This document shows, piece by piece, positions 16,894-24,697 of a stretch of 51,791 nt of DNA. The stretch spans positions 1-51,791 of the forward strand of contig DXBO01000098.1 of NCBI GenBank assembly GCA_019116485.1, written 5' to 3'. A model generated the notes under the pieces. The model ran no database searches, was not told the origin of the DNA, and saw only the letters and a program-made list of their open reading frames with translations. A program made the translations under genes and the position numbers. Origin of the DNA: Candidatus Gemmiger excrementavium (GTDB lineage: Bacteria; Bacillota; Clostridia; Oscillospirales; Ruminococcaceae). Every line of letters starts with the position of its first letter. Within the stretch, counting starts at the first letter, position 1.

Positions 16894-17714
16894 GTGTGAC
16901 CTGTACACTGTGCTTTCATCACTGCGTTTTGGCCCAGGGGCAGACCGGTGCCTGCCGGGCCCGGGGCAACCGGGGCGGTGCCATTGTGCCGCTGAACTAC
17001 GGCAGACTGACCGCTTTGTCCCTGGACCCCATGGAGAAAAAGCCGCTGCGCCGGTTTTATCCCGGCAGCCGGATTCTGTCGGTGGGCAGCTTCGGCTGTA
17101 ACCTGCACTGCCCGTTCTGCCAGAACGCAGGGATCGCAGCGGCGGGCGCAGAAAGCGAGACCCGGGATTGCCCGCCCGAGACTCTGGTGCGGGAAGCCCT
17201 GCGCCTGCGGGCGCAGGGCAACATCGGGGTGGCTTATACCTACAACGAGCCGCTGGTGGGCTATGAGTATGTGCGGGATTGTGCCTCCCTGGTCCGCCGG
17301 GCGGGGATGGTCAATGTGCTGGTGACCAACGGGACCGCCGAGGAAAAGCCCTGGCGGGCGCTGCTGCCGCTGTTGGACGCCGTCAACATCGACCTGAAAG
17401 GTTTTTCTGAAACGTGGTACAGGCACCTGGGCGGCGACCTGGAAACGGTCAAGCGCTCCATTGCGCTGGCGGCTGCCAGCTGCCATGTGGAGGTCACCAC
17501 TCTGGTGGTCCCCGGCGAAAATGACAGCGAGGAAGAAATGCGGGCTTTATCGGCCTGGCTGGCGTCGGTAGACCCGGCCATTCCGCTGCATGTTTCCCGG
17601 TTTTTCCCGCGGCACCATATGCAGGACCGACCACCTACGCCGGTATCCACCGTCTATCGCCTGGCTGAAGTGGCCCGGGCACAACTGCGGTATGTGTACA
17701 CCGGCAACTGCTGA
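16890..17714 (+). CDS. amrS: AmmeMemoRadiSam radical SAM enzyme
   Basis: This 274-residue protein has the radical SAM cluster motif CNLHCPFC with Cys70, Cys74 and Cys77 (CxxxCxxC), followed by the SAM-binding glycine-rich and ANEP-like segments such as TYNEPLVG. An extra N-terminal cysteine group (Cys5, Cys8, Cys12, Cys22) may bind another metal site, as in other AmrS proteins. The overall shape is like pyruvate-formate-lyase activating enzymes. The substrate is not known. Translation is coupled to the MEMO-AMMECR1 gene through an ATGA overlap, which supports a joint function. Confidence 0.94.
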   Translation: MSVTCTLCFHHCVLAQGQTGACRARGNRGGAIVPLNYGRLTALSLDPMEKKPLRRFYPGSRILSVGSFGCNLHCPFCQNAGIAAAGAESETRDCPPETLVREALRLRAQGNIGVAYTYNEPLVGYEYVRDCASLVRRAGMVNVLVTNGTAEEKPWRALLPLLDAVNIDLKGFSETWYRHLGGDLETVKRSIALAAASCHVEVTTLVVPGENDSEEEMRALSAWLASVDPAIPLHVSRFFPRHHMQDRPPTPVSTVYRLAEVARAQLRYVYTGNC

Positions 17715-17715
17715 A

Positions 17716-17758
17716 AACCCCATGAGGTCCCCGGCACAGCCGGAAACTTCATGGGGTT
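17716..17758. terminator. Bidirectional terminator between amrS and the GDSL hydrolase
   Basis: AACCCCATGA (17716-17725) pairs with TCATGGGGTT (17749-17758), and an inner CCGGC/GCCGG stem extends the hairpin. The plus side is followed by ACTTTTG and the minus side by a TTTT stretch. The stop codon of the GDSL gene lies in the stem. Confidence 0.75.
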
Positions 17759-18305
17759 ACTTTTGCAGGTAAGGGGCCAGCACGGCCAGCAGACCGTCGG
17801 CAAAGGCGCGGTGTCCCGCCTCAGTAAAATGCACGCCGTCGTAGGCCAGCGGAATGGCCCATGTCCCGGCGTCGGCAAAGGCAATACCAAGCTGCCCGGC
17901 CAGGGTTTTGTATTCCCCGGCCAAGGCGCGGGATGCTTCGACCAGGGCCTCATCCGGGACCCAGGCACCCCGGGTCAGCGGCGGCGGGGCTATCAGCAGA
18001 ATCTTCTTCCGCTCCAGGGCAAGGTTTTCCACAAAATGCGCCATCCGTGCAGCGGCAGCTTGCGGCGTGAGGCCCTGCAGCAGGTCGTTGGTGCCCAGCA
18101 TCAGAATCACCAGACCGGCATCTGCGGGAAACGGCACTGCCCGCAGGGGGATGCAGCGCCCGTTTTCCCCCAGGTTGCAAACCGTCCAGCCGGTTCCGGC
18201 AGCCACAAGGTCCACCCAGCGGGATTTCTGGCTGTACCGGCCACCGAAGCACCCCCGCGGATCATACCCGTAGGTGTTGGAATCCCCGAAACAGCAAACT
18301 TTCAT
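17757..18305 (-). CDS. SGNH/GDSL-family hydrolase
   Basis: This 182-residue protein is an SGNH-fold esterase. Block I is FGDSNTYG at residues 6-13 with the catalytic serine at 9. Block II glycine lies in LGENGRC, block III is LGTNDLL with Gly and Asn, and block V is DGVHFTEAGH with the catalytic Asp and His. It would hydrolyse esters or acyl groups, and the absence of a signal peptide puts it in the cytoplasm. It starts 4 bp after the DUF2200 gene, so the two form an operon. Its substrate is unknown; carbohydrate or lipid esters are typical. Confidence 0.92.
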   Translation of the reverse strand: MKVCCFGDSNTYGYDPRGCFGGRYSQKSRWVDLVAAGTGWTVCNLGENGRCIPLRAVPFPADAGLVILMLGTNDLLQGLTPQAAAARMAHFVENLALERKKILLIAPPPLTRGAWVPDEALVEASRALAGEYKTLAGQLGIAFADAGTWAIPLAYDGVHFTEAGHRAFADGLLAVLAPYLQK

Positions 18306-18309
18306 GGGG

Positions 18310-18660
18310 TCACTTCCTCAAAATCTTGTCCATGGTTTTGCCTTTGGCCAGTTCATCCACCAGTTTGTCCAGATAACGGATCTTTTGCAGCAGCGGGTCC
18401 TCGATGGTTTCCACCTTCACGCCGCAGACGCTGCCCCGGATCAGGGCACAGTTTTTGTTCAGGCAGGGGGCATTTCTGAAAAAATCGCCATAGGAAAGAT
18501 CACTTTCCAGAAACCTTTCCAAGTCTGCGGCGGTATACCCGGTCAGCCAGGTGGTAACGGCGTACACTTCCTCCCGGGTGCGGCCCTTGCGCTCCGCTTT
18601 GGCCAGCAGCAGCGGGTAAACTTTGGAAAATGGCATGGCAAAAACCTTCTCGTTGTCCAT
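18310..18660 (-). CDS. DUF2200 family protein
   Basis: This 116-residue protein matches what I know of the DUF2200 family. It starts [18 protein letters not shown], has [12 protein letters not shown] in the middle, and ends in a basic helix with DKILRK. Family members are small, cytoplasmic and of unknown function; they often sit beside stress or nucleotide-handling genes. The ATG at 18660 is preceded by an AAAGGAGG site. It is the first gene of a two-gene operon with the GDSL hydrolase, transcribed from the promoter at 18.70 kb. Confidence 0.88.
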   Translation of the reverse strand: MDNEKVFAMPFSKVYPLLLAKAERKGRTREEVYAVTTWLTGYTAADLERFLESDLSYGDFFRNAPCLNKNCALIRGSVCGVKVETIEDPLLQKIRYLDKLVDELAKGKTMDKILRK

Positions 18661-18699
18661 GGGTCCTCCTTTTATACGGCGGCAAGCCGGATTACCGCT

Positions 18700-18728
18700 A
18701 TTATAGCAAAGAACCTGCCGGTTTGGAA
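18700..18728 (-). promoter_or_regulatory. Predicted promoter of the DUF2200-GDSL operon
   Basis: On the minus strand TTCCAA (18723-18728), a 17-bp spacer and TATAAT (18700-18705) lie about 40 bp upstream of the DUF2200 start codon. Confidence 0.65.
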
Positions 18729-18729
18729 A

Positions 18730-18758
18730 TTGTCAGGCCGGGCGGTTCGTGGTATGAT
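18730..18758 (+). promoter_or_regulatory. Predicted promoter of the macrodomain gene
   Basis: TTGTCA (18730-18735), a 17-bp spacer and TATGAT (18753-18758) lie 27 bp upstream of the macrodomain ATG. Its -35 box is immediately adjacent to the -35 box of the divergent DUF2200 promoter, so polymerase binding at the two may be mutually exclusive. Confidence 0.65.
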
Positions 18759-18785
18759 GAAAACAGCAAGCAGGGAGGTGTCTGT

Positions 18786-19766
18786 ATGCCCCTTTACATT
18801 GTCCGCAACGACATCACTACCATGGCGGTGGACGCCATCGTCAACGCCGCCAACGAAAGCCTGCTGGGCGGCGGCGGGGTGGATGGTGCCATCCACCGGG
18901 CGGCGGGGCCCCAGCTTCTGGCGGAATGCCGCACCCTGGGCGGCTGCCGGACCGGCCAGGCCAAAATCACCAAGGGATACCGCCTGCCCGCTGCCCATGT
19001 CATCCATACCGTGGGCCCGGTATGGCGGGGCGGCGGTTACGGGGAACAAGCCCTGTTGGAATCGGCCTACCGTACCTCTCTGGAGCTGGCCCGGGCCAAC
19101 CACTGCCGCACGGTGGCCTTTCCGCTGATTTCTTCCGGCGTATACGGCTACCCCAAGGATCAGGCCCTGCGGGTGGCCGTGGATACTATCGGGGCGTTTC
19201 TGCTGCAAAACGATATGACGGTCTACCTGGTGATTTTTGACCGGGCTGCCTATACCATCGGCAGCAAACGCTTTGCCGATATAGCCGCCTATATCGGCGA
19301 CCACTATGTGACCGACCCTACCGACAGCGAGGCGGCGCAGCGCCGCCATGGCCGGGCCTTTGCTGCCGCTCCTACGGAACCCCAGAACCCTGCCCTGCAA
19401 AGTCAGCGCGAAGCACGGGCGCGTCCGGGCGAGAGCTTTTCCCAGATGCTGCTGTGCAAGATCGACGAGCGGGGCATGACCGGCGCCCAATGCTATAAAA
19501 AGGCCAATGTGGACCGCAAGCTGTTCACTAAAATACGTTCCGACCCGCACTACAATCCCACCAAAGCCACCGCCGTGGCCTTTGCGGTAGCGCTGGAACT
19601 GTCTCTGGACGAAGCCGGAGAACTGGTGGAGAAAGCGGGGTTTGCCTTTTCTCACACCAGCAAGACCGACGTGATTGTGGAGTATTTCATCACACACCGC
19701 AACTACAATATTTTTGAGATCAACGAGGCTCTGTTCGCTTTTGACCAGAGTCTGCTGGGGGAATGA
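18786..19766 (+). CDS. Macrodomain protein with C-terminal helical domain
   Basis: This 326-residue protein starts with a macrodomain (about 1-170) like those that remove or bind ADP-ribose. Its ligand motifs are [19 protein letters not shown] (residues 19-37) and [11 protein letters not shown] near 116. A linker rich in Ala, Arg and Pro follows, and then a separate helical domain (about 217-326) beginning [14 protein letters not shown]. The tail looks like a helix-turn-helix-type or small regulatory domain, although I cannot name its family. GGGAGG precedes the ATG. The next gene starts immediately after the stop codon, so the two are a unit. It could be an antitoxin-like or signalling protein; DarG is one known macrodomain antitoxin, but the partner does not look like DarT. 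Confidence 0.9.
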   Translation: MPLYIVRNDITTMAVDAIVNAANESLLGGGGVDGAIHRAAGPQLLAECRTLGGCRTGQAKITKGYRLPAAHVIHTVGPVWRGGGYGEQALLESAYRTSLELARANHCRTVAFPLISSGVYGYPKDQALRVAVDTIGAFLLQNDMTVYLVIFDRAAYTIGSKRFADIAAYIGDHYVTDPTDSEAAQRRHGRAFAAAPTEPQNPALQSQREARARPGESFSQMLLCKIDERGMTGAQCYKKANVDRKLFTKIRSDPHYNPTKATAVAFAVALELSLDEAGELVEKAGFAFSHTSKTDVIVEYFITHRNYNIFEINEALFAFDQSLLGE

Positions 19767-20561
19767 TTGGTGCAGGATGCTTATGTGGGGGATATAGGGG
19801 ATTATGGCAAGTACGGCTTGCTGCGCGCGGTCGCAGCGTCAGGGCTCCGGCTGGCCGTTAACTGGTATCGGGTCATCCCGCCGTCCCCGGAACCGTCCGA
19901 CCCGGAAACGCGCCTTCAGCCCCGGAAGAAAAACGGCGCAGCACCTGCCCGCCGCGAGCCGCAAGACGGCAGGTATACCGAATATCTGAGCCGCCCGGCG
20001 CAATACAGCCATTACGACCCGGCGCTGTTTGACTGCCTGGCCGAGCTGGTACAGCGGGACCGCCGCCTGGAGGCGCTGCAAGCCAGCGGGATTCTGCAAG
20101 CAACCTTTTATGCGGAACCCCTGACCGGGACCGACCGGCGGCAGTGGCATGCAAAAGCACTGGACGCCACCAGAAATGGCGACGTGGTTTTTCTGGACCC
20201 GGACAACGGCCTGGAGACCGCCCGGATGCACCGCCGCAGAGCCGCTGCCGAAAAGCATGTGACCTGGCAGGAGGCCAAGGATTATTATGACCGGGGGCAG
20301 AGCGTGATCCTGTATCAGCACCGCCCGCAGCGGACGGCAAAGGCCCGCTGTATACAGGGCGTGCTGGACTTTCAGGCATCGTTTTTGCGGGCTGACCGTA
20401 CCCTGCTGCTGGAATATCCCCGTTATACGAACCGTTACTATTTTCTGTTTGCCCACCGGGAACATAGCGCGGAACTGGAAACCGTTTGCCATGGCGTGGC
20501 ACAAGACTGGCAAGGTCTCTGCCGTTTTTTGGAACGGCAGCCCCCCTTCCAGCCCCGGTAA
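19767..20561 (+). CDS. Uncharacterised protein coupled to the macrodomain gene
   Basis: This 264-residue soluble protein begins with a striking VGDIGDYGKYGLLR segment and contains VVFLDPDNGLE near residue 140, which resembles the D/N-P-D catalytic loop of some methyltransferase-like proteins. A YYDRGQSVILYQHR segment follows. I have seen related sequences annotated only as hypothetical. The start is TTG at 19767 or GTG at 19770, directly after the macrodomain stop, with a GGGGGA site upstream; no ATG is available. A nucleic-acid or nucleotide-modifying function is a guess. No signal peptide or membrane span is visible. Confidence 0.78.
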   Translation: MVQDAYVGDIGDYGKYGLLRAVAASGLRLAVNWYRVIPPSPEPSDPETRLQPRKKNGAAPARREPQDGRYTEYLSRPAQYSHYDPALFDCLAELVQRDRRLEALQASGILQATFYAEPLTGTDRRQWHAKALDATRNGDVVFLDPDNGLETARMHRRRAAAEKHVTWQEAKDYYDRGQSVILYQHRPQRTAKARCIQGVLDFQASFLRADRTLLLEYPRYTNRYYFLFAHREHSAELETVCHGVAQDWQGLCRFLERQPPFQPR

Positions 20562-20568
20562 AAGGTAG

Positions 20569-20617
20569 AATCCCCTGTCCCTTTGGCGGAAAATGCCGGT
20601 AGGGGCAGGGGATTTTT
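20569..20617 (+). terminator. Terminator after the macrodomain operon
   Basis: AATCCCCTGTCCCT (20569-20582) pairs with AGGGGCAGGGGATT (20601-20614), with one mismatch inside, followed by five Ts. It lies just past the stop codon at 20561. Confidence 0.75.
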
Positions 20618-20635
20618 GCCGTATTGGCCGGTGCC

Positions 20636-21343
20636 TCAGCGGGCGACAGGGGACCATTGGATGGGGGTGGTGCCGTTTGCCTGCAAAAAGGCGTTTGCCT
20701 TGCCGAAAGGCGCCGAGCCGAAGAACCCCCGGTAGGCCGACAGAGGGCTGGGATGGGCGGACTCCAGCACCAGCACCGGGCGGTGATGGGCGGCGGCACG
20801 GAAGATCGGCGCGTATTTCTGGGCGGGCTTGCCCCACAGCAGGGCGGCCAGCGGGCCATCGCCCCGGATGGCTGCATACTCCAGGGCGGCGCGGGTGAAA
20901 AGCTCCCATCCGTGCCCGGCGTGGGAAAAGGCGGCTCCCTGTTCCACCGTCAGCACGGTGTTCAGCAGCAATACCCCCTGCCGGGCCCAGGGGGTCAGAT
21001 CATTGTGCGGCGCAGCCGGGCCGAATTCTGCTTCCAGTTCCTTGAAAATGTTTTTCAGGCTGGGGGGCGTTTTGCAGCCGTCCGGCACCGAAAAGGAAAG
21101 CCCCATGGCCTGGCCCGGTTCGTGATAAGGGTCCTGCCCCAGAATGGCCACGCGCACCTGGGCGGCAGGGCAGGCCCGGAATGCCGCAAAGATGTTTTCC
21201 GGTGCGGGGTAGACGGTGCGGCTGCGGGCGGCTTCGGTCACGAAATCGTCCAGGTCCGCAAAATAGGGCAGGGCGCGCTGGGCGGCAAAAAAGGGGTCCC
21301 AGTCGCTGGGGGGCATGCGGTCAAGCTGTTCGGTCAAAAGCAT
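20636..21343 (-). CDS. ung: Uracil-DNA glycosylase, family 1
   Basis: This 235-residue base-excision repair enzyme cuts uracil from DNA. The water-activating loop GQDPYHEPGQAMGLSFSV (near residues 74-91) has the catalytic Asp, and the minor-groove loop HPSPLSAYRG near 194 completes the family 1 signature. LLLNTVLTVE carries the uracil-binding Asn. The length matches family 1 enzymes. The ATG at 21343 has weak GAGAACG upstream; a longer open frame would extend into the promoter. It shares a divergent promoter region with the lipoprotein gene. Confidence 0.96.
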   Translation of the reverse strand: MLLTEQLDRMPPSDWDPFFAAQRALPYFADLDDFVTEAARSRTVYPAPENIFAAFRACPAAQVRVAILGQDPYHEPGQAMGLSFSVPDGCKTPPSLKNIFKELEAEFGPAAPHNDLTPWARQGVLLLNTVLTVEQGAAFSHAGHGWELFTRAALEYAAIRGDGPLAALLWGKPAQKYAPIFRAAAHHRPVLVLESAHPSPLSAYRGFFGSAPFGKANAFLQANGTTPIQWSPVAR

Positions 21344-21374
21344 GGCGTTCTCTCCGTTTTGGCGGTTTTTCCTC

Positions 21375-21403
21375 AGTATATCACAGCGGAACAGGGCTTG
21401 CAA
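21375..21403 (-). promoter_or_regulatory. Predicted ung promoter (shares its -35 box)
   Basis: On the minus strand the -35 box TTGCAA (21398-21403), a 17-bp spacer and -10 box TATACT (21375-21380) form a good promoter. The -35 hexamer is a palindrome and is the same six bases used by the divergent lipoprotein promoter. Confidence 0.7.
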
Positions 21404-21426
21404 TGCGCAGCCAAACGCGGTATAAT
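21398..21426 (+). promoter_or_regulatory. Predicted lipoprotein promoter (shares its -35 box)
   Basis: TTGCAA (21398-21403), a 17-bp spacer and a perfect TATAAT (21421-21426) lie upstream of the lipoprotein gene. The -35 box is used in both directions, so RNA polymerase can presumably occupy only one promoter at a time. Confidence 0.75.
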
Positions 21427-21483
21427 ACCATTTATGTTGCGGTATTGTGCCGCAGGAAAGTTTATTAAAGGGGAGCCTTCTCT

Positions 21484-22623
21484 ATGCATTCCATCAAAAC
21501 CAAATTGTTCGCCCTGGGCATGGCGGTGTCCATGCTGCTGGGGCTGGCTGGCTGTGCCTTGTCCACTCCCGCTGACGTCGGCACCATCGGGGATGTGAAA
21601 ATCCCGGCGGGTGTGTACCTGCTGGCCCAGTACAACGCCTACACCACCGCCTCCGGCCTGGCGGACCTGGCCACCGGCGAGACCGCCAATGATGTCAAGG
21701 CGGTTCTCAAAGCTGAGTGCACCGGCACCATCGGGGACGAGGAAGTCACCGCTACCGGCGCTGAGTATGTGGAAAAACTGACGCTGCGTGCCATTGAATA
21801 CTACGCCGCGGTGGAAACCAAGTTTGCCGAACTGGGCGCCACGCTGGAGGATGCCGCCACGGCGGAAGCCGCCGACAGTGCCCAAAGCCTGTGGGATTCC
21901 AACAGCGAGCTGTATGCGGCCAACGGCATCGGCAAAGCCAGCATTGAGGCTTATCTGCTCAACGCCCAGAAAGCCAGCAAAATCCAGGACCTGCTCTACG
22001 GCGAAAACGGCATGACCCCGGTCACGGAACAGGACTACGCCGACTACATCACCAACCAGTGCTACTACATCGAAAGCGTGCAGATTCCCCTGGTGGACTA
22101 CACGACCTACTCTATGGCCGACGATGAACAGAAGGCTCAGATTCAGGTGCTGGCCGACCAGTGCATGCAGGACCTGAACGTCCAGGCCACCGGCGAGACC
22201 GCCACCAGCGCCATCTATACCGCAGCCTCCACCTATGTGCCCCAGGCCCTGGCAATCATGGGCGGCACCATGGAAGACGCGACCCAGGCTATGTACTATG
22301 CGGGGTCCCAGCTGTACACGCCGGACGACCTTGCCGCCTATGGCAGCGATGAGTACAACAACCTGACCGATTCGCTGGATGCGGTTCCCATGGGCATCTG
22401 GACCACCATCGACCTGGGCACCACCTTGCTGGTAGCCCGCCGCATTGACCCGCTGGTCAGCTACACGGCAGGGGACCTGGCCACCATGTATGACCTGCTC
22501 ACTTCCATGAAGAGTACGGAACTGCAGGATCAGTTCTACGCCGAGGGCGCTGCCTTGGAGCACGCGCTGGATGCCGGCGCTATGAAGACCTACAGCGCCT
22601 CCAATATCAAAAAGAACGTCTGA
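21484..22623 (+). CDS. Secreted lipoprotein, possible SurA/PrsA-like foldase relative
   Basis: This 379-residue protein has a lipoprotein signal peptide with a basic start (MHSIKTK), a hydrophobic core and a lipobox LAGC, so Cys22 would be lipidated at the membrane. The mature part is Ala- and Thr-rich and helical. It contains segments like YAANGIGKASIEAYLLNAQK, which recall the N-terminal chaperone region of SurA or PrsA, but no parvulin PPIase motif is visible. It may help fold exported proteins; alternatively it is an unrelated helical lipoprotein. A strong promoter precedes it and a terminator follows, so it is monocistronic. Confidence 0.82.
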   Translation: MHSIKTKLFALGMAVSMLLGLAGCALSTPADVGTIGDVKIPAGVYLLAQYNAYTTASGLADLATGETANDVKAVLKAECTGTIGDEEVTATGAEYVEKLTLRAIEYYAAVETKFAELGATLEDAATAEAADSAQSLWDSNSELYAANGIGKASIEAYLLNAQKASKIQDLLYGENGMTPVTEQDYADYITNQCYYIESVQIPLVDYTTYSMADDEQKAQIQVLADQCMQDLNVQATGETATSAIYTAASTYVPQALAIMGGTMEDATQAMYYAGSQLYTPDDLAAYGSDEYNNLTDSLDAVPMGIWTTIDLGTTLLVARRIDPLVSYTAGDLATMYDLLTSMKSTELQDQFYAEGAALEHALDAGAMKTYSASNIKKNV

Positions 22624-22634
22624 GAATGAACTTG

Positions 22635-22667
22635 GCCGGGAGCATACACCATGCTCCCGGCTTTTTC
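22635..22667 (+). terminator. Terminator after the lipoprotein gene
   Basis: GCCGGGAGCAT (22635-22645) pairs perfectly with ATGCTCCCGGC (22651-22661), loop ACACC, followed by TTTTTCT. Confidence 0.9.
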
Positions 22668-22691
22668 TGTAGGGGAAAGGAGTATCTGCGT

Positions 22692-23555
22692 ATGACAAAA
22701 AACAAGGGCCTCAATATACTGCTGGAGATCGTGGGCTGCTTTATCTCGGCGGCGGGCGTCTACAGCTTTGCGGTGGCAGCCGAAGTCCCCGTTACGGGCA
22801 TTGCCGGTATCAGTGCTATCCTGTACCGCCTGTTTGACGTTCCCATGGGTCTGAGCAACGTTCTTATCAACATCCCCATCATCCTGTTCAGCTATAAACT
22901 GCTGGGCCGTTCTTTCTTTGTCCGCAGTCTGCGGTGCATGATCCTGTTTGCCGTTTTTACCGATTATCTTTTGCCCGTGCTGCCTGTGTACACCGGCAAC
23001 CGCATGCTGGCCACCCTGTGCGGCGGCGTGGTGGTGGGCATCGGCGACGCGCTGATCTATATGCAGAACTCCAGCACCGGTGGCCTGGATTTCATCACCA
23101 TGGCCATTAAAGCAAAACGTCCCCATCTGCCCTTCGGCAACATCACCTTCGGCGCGGCGCTGGCGGTGATTCTGTTCAACGGCGCGGTGTTCCGGGACGT
23201 GGACTCCATCATCTACGGTCTGCTGTTCAACTTTATCTCGGCGGCGGTCATCAACAAGATGATGTTCGGCTTCTCCTCCTCTATGCTGGCGCTCATCATT
23301 ACCGACGACGGCAAAGCTGCCTGTGACGAGATTGACCGGGTGGCTGAGCGCGGCTCCACCATCCTGCAGGGACGCGGCGGGTATGAGGGCAGCCCCAAAG
23401 ACGTGGTGTTGTGCGCTTGTTCCAACAAGCAGCTGTATGAGATCGAGCATGCCATGCAGACACTGGACCCCGGCTGCTTCATCATCATGCTGCAGTCCAA
23501 TGAAGTCCACGGCGAGGGGTTCCGCCAATTGAAACTGGGTAAAAGCGAATCCTGA
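22692..23555 (+). CDS. YitT-family membrane protein
   Basis: This 287-residue inner-membrane protein has about five hydrophobic spans in its first 200 residues, starting with LLEIVGCFISAAGVYSF. A cytoplasmic C-terminal DUF2179-like domain follows (about 210-287). The GISAILYRL and STGGLDFITMAI segments are typical of the YitT/DUF161 family, whose transport role is not established. The ATG at 22692 follows a GAAAGGAG site. The short gap after the lipoprotein terminator contains no clear promoter, so expression may depend on readthrough. Confidence 0.93.
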   Translation: MTKNKGLNILLEIVGCFISAAGVYSFAVAAEVPVTGIAGISAILYRLFDVPMGLSNVLINIPIILFSYKLLGRSFFVRSLRCMILFAVFTDYLLPVLPVYTGNRMLATLCGGVVVGIGDALIYMQNSSTGGLDFITMAIKAKRPHLPFGNITFGAALAVILFNGAVFRDVDSIIYGLLFNFISAAVINKMMFGFSSSMLALIITDDGKAACDEIDRVAERGSTILQGRGGYEGSPKDVVLCACSNKQLYEIEHAMQTLDPGCFIIMLQSNEVHGEGFRQLKLGKSES

Positions 23556-23558
23556 AAA

Positions 23559-23598
23559 CCAAATCCGGCAGGTCCCAAACGGAACCTGCCGGATTTGG
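23559..23598. terminator. Bidirectional terminator between YitT and the ABC remnant
   Basis: AAATCCGGCAGGT (23561-23573) pairs with ACCTGCCGGATTT (23584-23596). Short T or A stretches lie on both sides, so it can serve the convergent genes. Confidence 0.85.
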
Positions 23599-23601
23599 CT
23601 T

Positions 23602-24588
23602 TTATTTCAGGATGCCGCGGGCCATATCCCGGAAAATACCCGGCGTTTCCTCCAGCTGGCGGAAAGTGCCCCGCTGTACGATGCGTCCCTGGTCCATGAC
23701 CAGAATCTCATCGCAATTTTGCAGGGTGGTCAGCCGGTGAGCGATAGAGATCACCGTGGTGCCGCATTCCGCTTTCATGGCTTCGATCTCCTGCTGGATA
23801 TGCTTTTCCGAGGTGTTGTCCAGTGCCGAGGTGGCCTCGTCCAGGATCAGGATGCGGGGGTTGCGCAGGAACACCCGTGCCAGGGCGATACGCTGCCGCT
23901 GCCCGCCTGAAAGATTGGTGCCGCCTTCAGCCAGCATGAAATCATAGCTGCCGGGCAGCTTTTCAATGTCGGCGGCGATGTCGGCTTTGGTCTCCATCAG
24001 CTCCACCCGGATGCCTTTCTGGGTGCTGATCTGCCGGAACACGATGAAAGTACCCACCGGAATGACCAGGATCACCAGGCAGGCCACCCCAAAAGGCAGC
24101 TGCCAGAAAATGGTCACGATGGCAGCCAGGCCGGTGGTCACGGCAGGGGCAAAGTCCATGAACAGCAGTTTGATGAGCTTGACGGTGCCCTCCAGGCTGC
24201 GGTTGAGGCGCCCGTGGATGTTGCCGGTCATGTGCCCGCGAAAGTAGGCGAGCGGGGCCAACAGCAGCGAAAGGGTGGCCTGCTGGCGGGCGTTCTTTTC
24301 GGCCTGGGTGGCGGCATCCTCCACAATGAGGCGGCGGATGACCTTGATGACCTCGTTGACCACATTGACCAGCAGGATCACCAGCAAAATGGGCAGCACT
24401 GAGGAAAAGGTGGGCCCTTGGGCGGCCAGCACATGGTCTGTCAGATAGCCGATGGTCAGCGGCGTGACCTGGCTGAGTACAGCGGAGACGCCCAGGATCA
24501 GCAGGACAATAAAGAATTCCAGCTTCTGCTTTTGCGGCAGCAGGGCAAAAATCCTGCGCCAGACGCGGCGTGGTGTTTGTGTGTTCAT
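23602..24588 (-). pseudogene. ABC exporter with a large in-frame internal deletion
   Basis: The 328-residue reading frame begins like an MdlB/MsbA-type exporter and ends like its nucleotide-binding domain. The middle is missing. Residues 1-198 hold about four membrane spans (for example FFIVLLILGVSAVL and FAPAVTTGLAAIVTIFW), and from about residue 208 the sequence continues with EKLPG, then LSGGQ (226-230), Walker B ILILDEATSALD (246-257) and the H-loop IAHRLTT. Normal exporters are about 580 residues. Spans 5-6 and the Walker A P-loop are absent, so ATP binding and transport are not expected. The DNA at the junction contains two copies of ATGTCGGC (23966-23973 and 23978-23985), consistent with recombination between short repeats. 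The ATG at 24588 has GAAGAAGG upstream. A misassembly is possible. Confidence 0.8.
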
Positions 24589-24657
24589 AGGGGCGAACCT
24601 TCTTCCGTTGGGGTCTGGTGCAACCACCGGGATGCTCCCGCAGGGGGGAGCGCTGCA

Positions 24658-24691
24658 AAAAAAAGCGGCACAGGGGGCGATCCCTGTGCCG
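24658..24691 (-). terminator. Terminator of cysE
   Basis: CGGCACAGGG (24666-24675) pairs with CCCTGTGCCG (24682-24691). Seven As on the plus strand (24658-24664) give a T-run on the minus strand just past the hairpin, directly after the cysE gene. Confidence 0.9.
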
Positions 24692-24697
24692 TCTGGG

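Noticed and set aside
18786-20561. DarTG toxin-antitoxin pair
   Set aside because: The macrodomain could be DarG-like, but the second protein has no DarT-type features and follows rather than precedes it.
24631-24657. GC-rich hairpin between the ABC remnant and the cysE terminator
   Set aside because: A short GCTCCC/GGGAGC stem with no clear role; probably chance next to the terminator.
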